The notes beneath the pieces were generated by a model. The model saw only the letters and a program-made list of their open reading frames with translations. It searched no databases and was not told where the DNA came from. Both the position numbers and the translations under genes were made by a program. Below, one piece after another: positions 60,449-64,000 of a stretch of DNA of 64,000 bases (within the stretch, counting starts at the first letter, position 1; each line of letters begins with the position of its first letter). This stretch comes from Bryopsis sp. KO-2023 (Eukaryota > Chlorophyta > Ulvophyceae > Bryopsidales > Bryopsidaceae): positions 1,678,001-1,742,000 of the forward strand of contig BSYQ01000007.1 in assembly GCA_030272585.1 (NCBI GenBank), in the 5' to 3' direction.

Positions 60449-62087
60449 GCGAGGCTCCCACGACCTTGACATCAGCAACACCCACAAAAGCTCAGGCCCC
60501 AAAATTGCCTCCCCCTTCACCCCCCCCTCCCCCTGCCCACACGACACCAGTTGAATCTACGTCCATTTGACGTTTCTGATTCCTCACTTTCGCAAACGTT
60601 TTCTGAATTCAGTGTCCGAGCCACCCTGGCCGCCGCAGAGCCGATTACCATGCACAGACAGGCAAAAGCGGTCCCAGAAAAAGACACCATCCTTCAACGA
60701 CAGACGTTCAAGGTCGACACTGGCTATTTGGCTTGGAAACTCCAACCTCCGACGGAGGGGCGTGTGCAAAATCAAGGTTCGCATATTTTTGTTGGTCCGC
60801 AATGCACGACGAGGATATTTTTTTTTATCGATTTGATAGGTGTTGGGTCGAAACAGCAAAATACGAGACTTCCCCCAAAAGTCACCTCAATAGCGACAAC
60901 AAAACAGCAGTGGCAGCTCTACCGCCCCCCCCTGATGGAGAGACGGCACCGTCCATTTGGACGCATCCGTCGTGGAGGAGGAAGCAGCGAGGCCCTCGAG
61001 GGTCGTTCTTGAATAGGGTAGGCCAACATGCAAGGCCGAATCAGTTTTCAGACTTTTCACGATGGCGGCGGCGGCGACGGTGGAGGTGGGGTGGTGGAAC
61101 AATGATGCCACCCCAGAACGATTTTTTTTCTTTGGAAAGGAATAGGAACTGGGTTGGGATAAGACGTCAATGAAGAATGAAACAGCCTCCCCACGCTCAG
61201 TGACAGGATAAACATGCGCGCGCGTCTTAGTGGGGAGAATGCCTCACAAGGAATGCATTTTTGGAACGGCCGTGCTTGAGGACGAAATGGAGCACACTTC
61301 CAGCGTGTATTATTTCTGGATCCAGCGAGTATGGTTGCACAAACCAAGACACCCAACACGACAAGCGCACATGGTACACTCGCTGTGCATGTAGTGGGGT
61401 AAACGTTTTGGGAGTGGGAATCTACCCCACTCGGACCTCTTTTCCTTGTTGGAACATTGGGATTGTAATTTCAGTTGGTGGGGGAATGTACTTATTGCAG
61501 CTGTCCTGAATCACCTGTCCATCTCCTCCCTCACAACAGAAGAGCATTCATGTTCCCACTGATACAACACAGTTATGGGAAGCCAACAACTGTAGATCTT
61601 AAGACACACTTGACCATCACGAACAAAAGCAAGGAAAACACATTTTCGGAAGACAGACGAGGCGCCGTCTGTGTTGCCTGTAAGGAAACACCCCAGCACC
61701 TATCGCTGAAAAAAAAAGCATGGGCGATACTTGTCCTGTTACATTTAAACTTGACAAAGAGTCATGCTTATTTCGCCTCCCGAAGTACACCCAGTCAGTC
61801 ATCCAAACACAGGCTTCGTAAGAAAAAGCAGGGTCGTCAAATGGGCTCCAGAAGTCAGAGCACTACTTACTGCCCACAATACACTTAACGTCTCTCCTTT
61901 TGTTTGTCTGTTACGCAGCAAAACAAAGAAAAAAAAATCCCAGAAGTTCCAACAGCAAAAGTTACACGTCCTACATCTATCGACCCCCTTGGCCGCGTGC
62001 AACCTGAACTTGATTTTTTTTTATGGGGAGGACTGATCAAATATCTTTGACACACAGAGCATGCCCAACCAAAACCACTTCAACACC
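60449..62087. other. 1.6-kb spacer with the unresolved 5' end of the epimerase gene
   Basis: The first exon of the epimerase may lie here; a minus-strand ATG near 60652 opens MVIGSAAARVARTLNSENVC but could not be joined. The remainder shows no gene and should include the 3' flank of the protease-like gene. A GGC/GGT-rich run lies at 61065-61095. Confidence 0.4.
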
Positions 62088-63923
62088 CTATCGACCCCCA
62101 AATGTTGGGAACCCACTGCCATCACTTCCCTGAGATTCACCCCCGACCAAATCTGCTGCTGGTGCCTCCTCACTATTAAAATTCCCAACATCGCCAGAAA
62201 ATGCATTTGCCCCATCCCCCCCAAACTCTGAAACCCCTCCGTTTCGGAAACCAATAGTTGGCAGGGTGGTGCTCGTTCCTGGGAGGGGGGGTGGATTTTT
62301 GAACAGGCTCCGAGCCCAATCACGGAAGGTCGCTACATTGGTGTAGATGGCAGGCTTGGTGCCCAGCTCGCAGGGGTCCTGCCTGAAAGACATCACGCCA
62401 GCCAGCAGATCCAGGTCTGGCCTCCCTTCGTTGATGCCTTCATAAAACTTGTTGACCAGCATCAGCACCCCACTGGTCCTTTCACCTGCTCGTTCACCCC
62501 AACAAAAAGAGAGTCTGATAAATCACAAGCTTCAACAGGCACAAAAAAAACAGCCAAAAAGGAAAAATAGAGCTCAGGTGGTACACACATCATGAACGCA
62601 ATCCGTGAGAAGTTTTTCAGACTGCTCGTCCACATAGATAATTGTTATGGGTGGAATGGATTCATGCGACAGAAAACGAGCACAGTGGTAAAAACTAGCC
62701 AGCTAATATCTGAATGGACGGATCCTGGTAGCCTACCTTTGCACACCTCATCTATTCGAGCGCTGATGCAGCTCATGGAGGCCTCCATTTTCATTTCCCA
62801 CGCGTCCTCACAATTGACATTAGGGACGGCACCGTTCCTCTGGAAACCCATTATTTTTGCTGGCCCCTTGAGGGTGTTCCACCCGAGCCCAAAAAGCGGG
62901 TCCAATCCACGGGGCTTAAAATTTGGATCAGGGATGGACACTGTGGTCAATTCTGTGGGGTTTTCCAGTCTCAGCAATGAGACGTCCCCTCCAGAAGCTG
63001 GGTTGCCAGTGTGTGGTGGTGGATATTGAATGTCGATCACCTTGATTACCTGTGAAACCAAACATGGAAGACTGGTGGTAGTGCGACATTTCCCAAAAAA
63101 GTGGTGATCAAAGACGAACAGTGGTGTCAGTCATGTGTTCAATCTTGGTGGAGTGGGGGAAACTGTGTGAGTAAAATTACAAGTTTTTTGAGATGTGGAA
63201 AGCACTACGGAAAAAAAAAGAATCGCTTTGAAATGTGGTTTCAAAGACAGAACGCATCCATATCGTCGTTTCCTGAACAAAACTCAGAAAGAGCACTCCA
63301 GAAAAAGTGGAGGCAGGGAAAAACCTACATTGCTGGTGTCATCGATGTCCACGGTGTCCAGTGCCACAGTGAAAGTGCTTGCATCCCCTCCAGCCACGCA
63401 CTGTGCAGCAACCACCACCCAGCTGGGGTCGACAAGAGCACCGGTGCATACGTGCCCGAAAGAATTTCTGAGGGAAACTATATACGGAAATCGACCTTTC
63501 TTGATGGGCTGCACAGAGGCACAAACACATGACACATAGCCCAGGGTCAGGCTCCATTTGCTTCCTTCTCTTTCCCATGCAAACTCAGCAATTGGAGCCA
63601 CTGGGTAAGAAGCGCACAAACGACTTCCAGGAATGGTGGTCGTAAGCAAATCGGCAAGGGATCGTGTAAGTTTTTTGGTTATGAATGTACGAATCGATAT
63701 TTGCCACAATTCAATCTCGAATCCATGCTCCTGCAAGGAAAACGCTGCAAGAAAACACACACACAGACACACACGATGGAACAGAAAACTGCACCTCTTC
63801 AACCACGCTTTTAGGACTTCCATTGCCTTGAAGCAGGCTTCTGGCGGCTCCGTGAGCGGTCGAGCCTAACATACGCAAAAACACGCAGTAGTTCAACAAA
63901 AGCATTTTCAGAGAAGCACGCAT
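62088..63923 (-). CDS. Secreted trypsin-like protein lacking the catalytic histidine (predicted pseudoprotease)
   Basis: Chymotrypsin-fold (S1) protein. Minus-strand exons 63923-63795, 63730-63329, 63049-62737 and 62485-62088 fit in phase; 413 residues. The first exon encodes a hydrophobic N-terminus (MLLLNYCVFLRMLG), likely a signal peptide. The S1 core starts KKGRFPYIVSLRNSFGHVCT, GALVDPSWVVVAAQCV; the usual TAAHC is AAQC, so the catalytic His is Gln. The Asp motif is kept (GGDVSLLRLE). The Ser region reads EVCKGERTSGVLML where CxGDSGGP is expected; the Ser may be the one in TSG, but the Asp before it and the glycine pattern are lost. The C-terminal strand and helix are normal (LLAGVMSFRQDPCELGTKPA, IYTNVATFRDWARSLF), followed by a Pro/Gly/Ser-rich tail. 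The fold is kept and catalysis probably lost, suggesting binding or decoy roles. Confidence 0.85.
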
Positions 63924-64000
63924 TGGCGCCCACAAGGTGCAGTGTCGTCGGTCGCCTGTACGATATGCACGCTCAACAGATCTTCGCCACAGCTAACCAG

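Overview
The window is nuclear DNA of a photosynthetic eukaryote, most likely a green-lineage alga. Evidence: genes are cut into short exons by GT-AG introns with T-rich acceptors; there are two plastid-pathway genes with plain transit peptides (chlorophyll ring cyclase CRD1/CHL27 and gamma-tocopherol methyltransferase); a LUX/PCL1-type GARP regulator and an MBD-FYRN-FYRC protein like plant MBD9 are present. A unicellular streptophyte is my best guess, not a proof. Exon limits were fitted by hand from reading frame, splice consensus and phase; most models close with consistent phase.

Layout. 0.4-3.3 kb: a secreted or membrane-attached spondin-domain protein (+). 6-9.8 kb: vacuolar K+-dependent H+-pyrophosphatase (-). 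11.2-12.9 kb: GARP factor (-). 13.8-16.5 kb: sarcosine/pipecolate-type FAD oxidase (-), head to head with a phosducin-like thioredoxin-fold protein (+, 16.9-18.8 kb). 19.1-21.3 kb: tocopherol methyltransferase (-). 22.4-23.9 kb: CRD1 (-), with a 32-bp palindromic minisatellite and a CACGTG cluster upstream. 25-28 kb: a broken mobile-element-like protein fragment, a 248-bp tandem duplication and a long inverted repeat. 28-33 kb: large signal-peptide/ankyrin/transmembrane protein (+). 35.8-37.8 kb: MBD-FYR protein (-). 38.2-41.8 kb: DNAJC8-like splicing co-chaperone (-). 42.8-44.6 kb: V-ATPase subunit E (-), head to head with CDC6 (+, to 48 kb). 49.6-50.6 kb: small type I membrane protein (-), head to head with a second signal-peptide/ankyrin/transmembrane protein (+, 51.4-54.6 kb). 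59-60.4 kb: N-acylglucosamine/cellobiose 2-epimerase family enzyme (-). 62.1-63.9 kb: secreted trypsin-like protein that lacks the catalytic histidine (-).

How the genes relate. Most are unlinked housekeeping functions: two endomembrane proton pumps, plastid pigment and vitamin E synthesis, replication licensing, splicing, chromatin. The unusual layer is the set of secretory-pathway surface-type proteins: the spondin protein, two ankyrin-ectodomain receptors-in-form with long basic/serine-rich tails, the small type I protein that shares a promoter region with the second one, and the protease-fold protein without its histidine. Together they suggest a lineage-specific cell-surface recognition repertoire; that reading is inference from architecture only. 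Both ankyrin genes are followed by several kilobases of homopolymer-rich sequence without recognisable genes.
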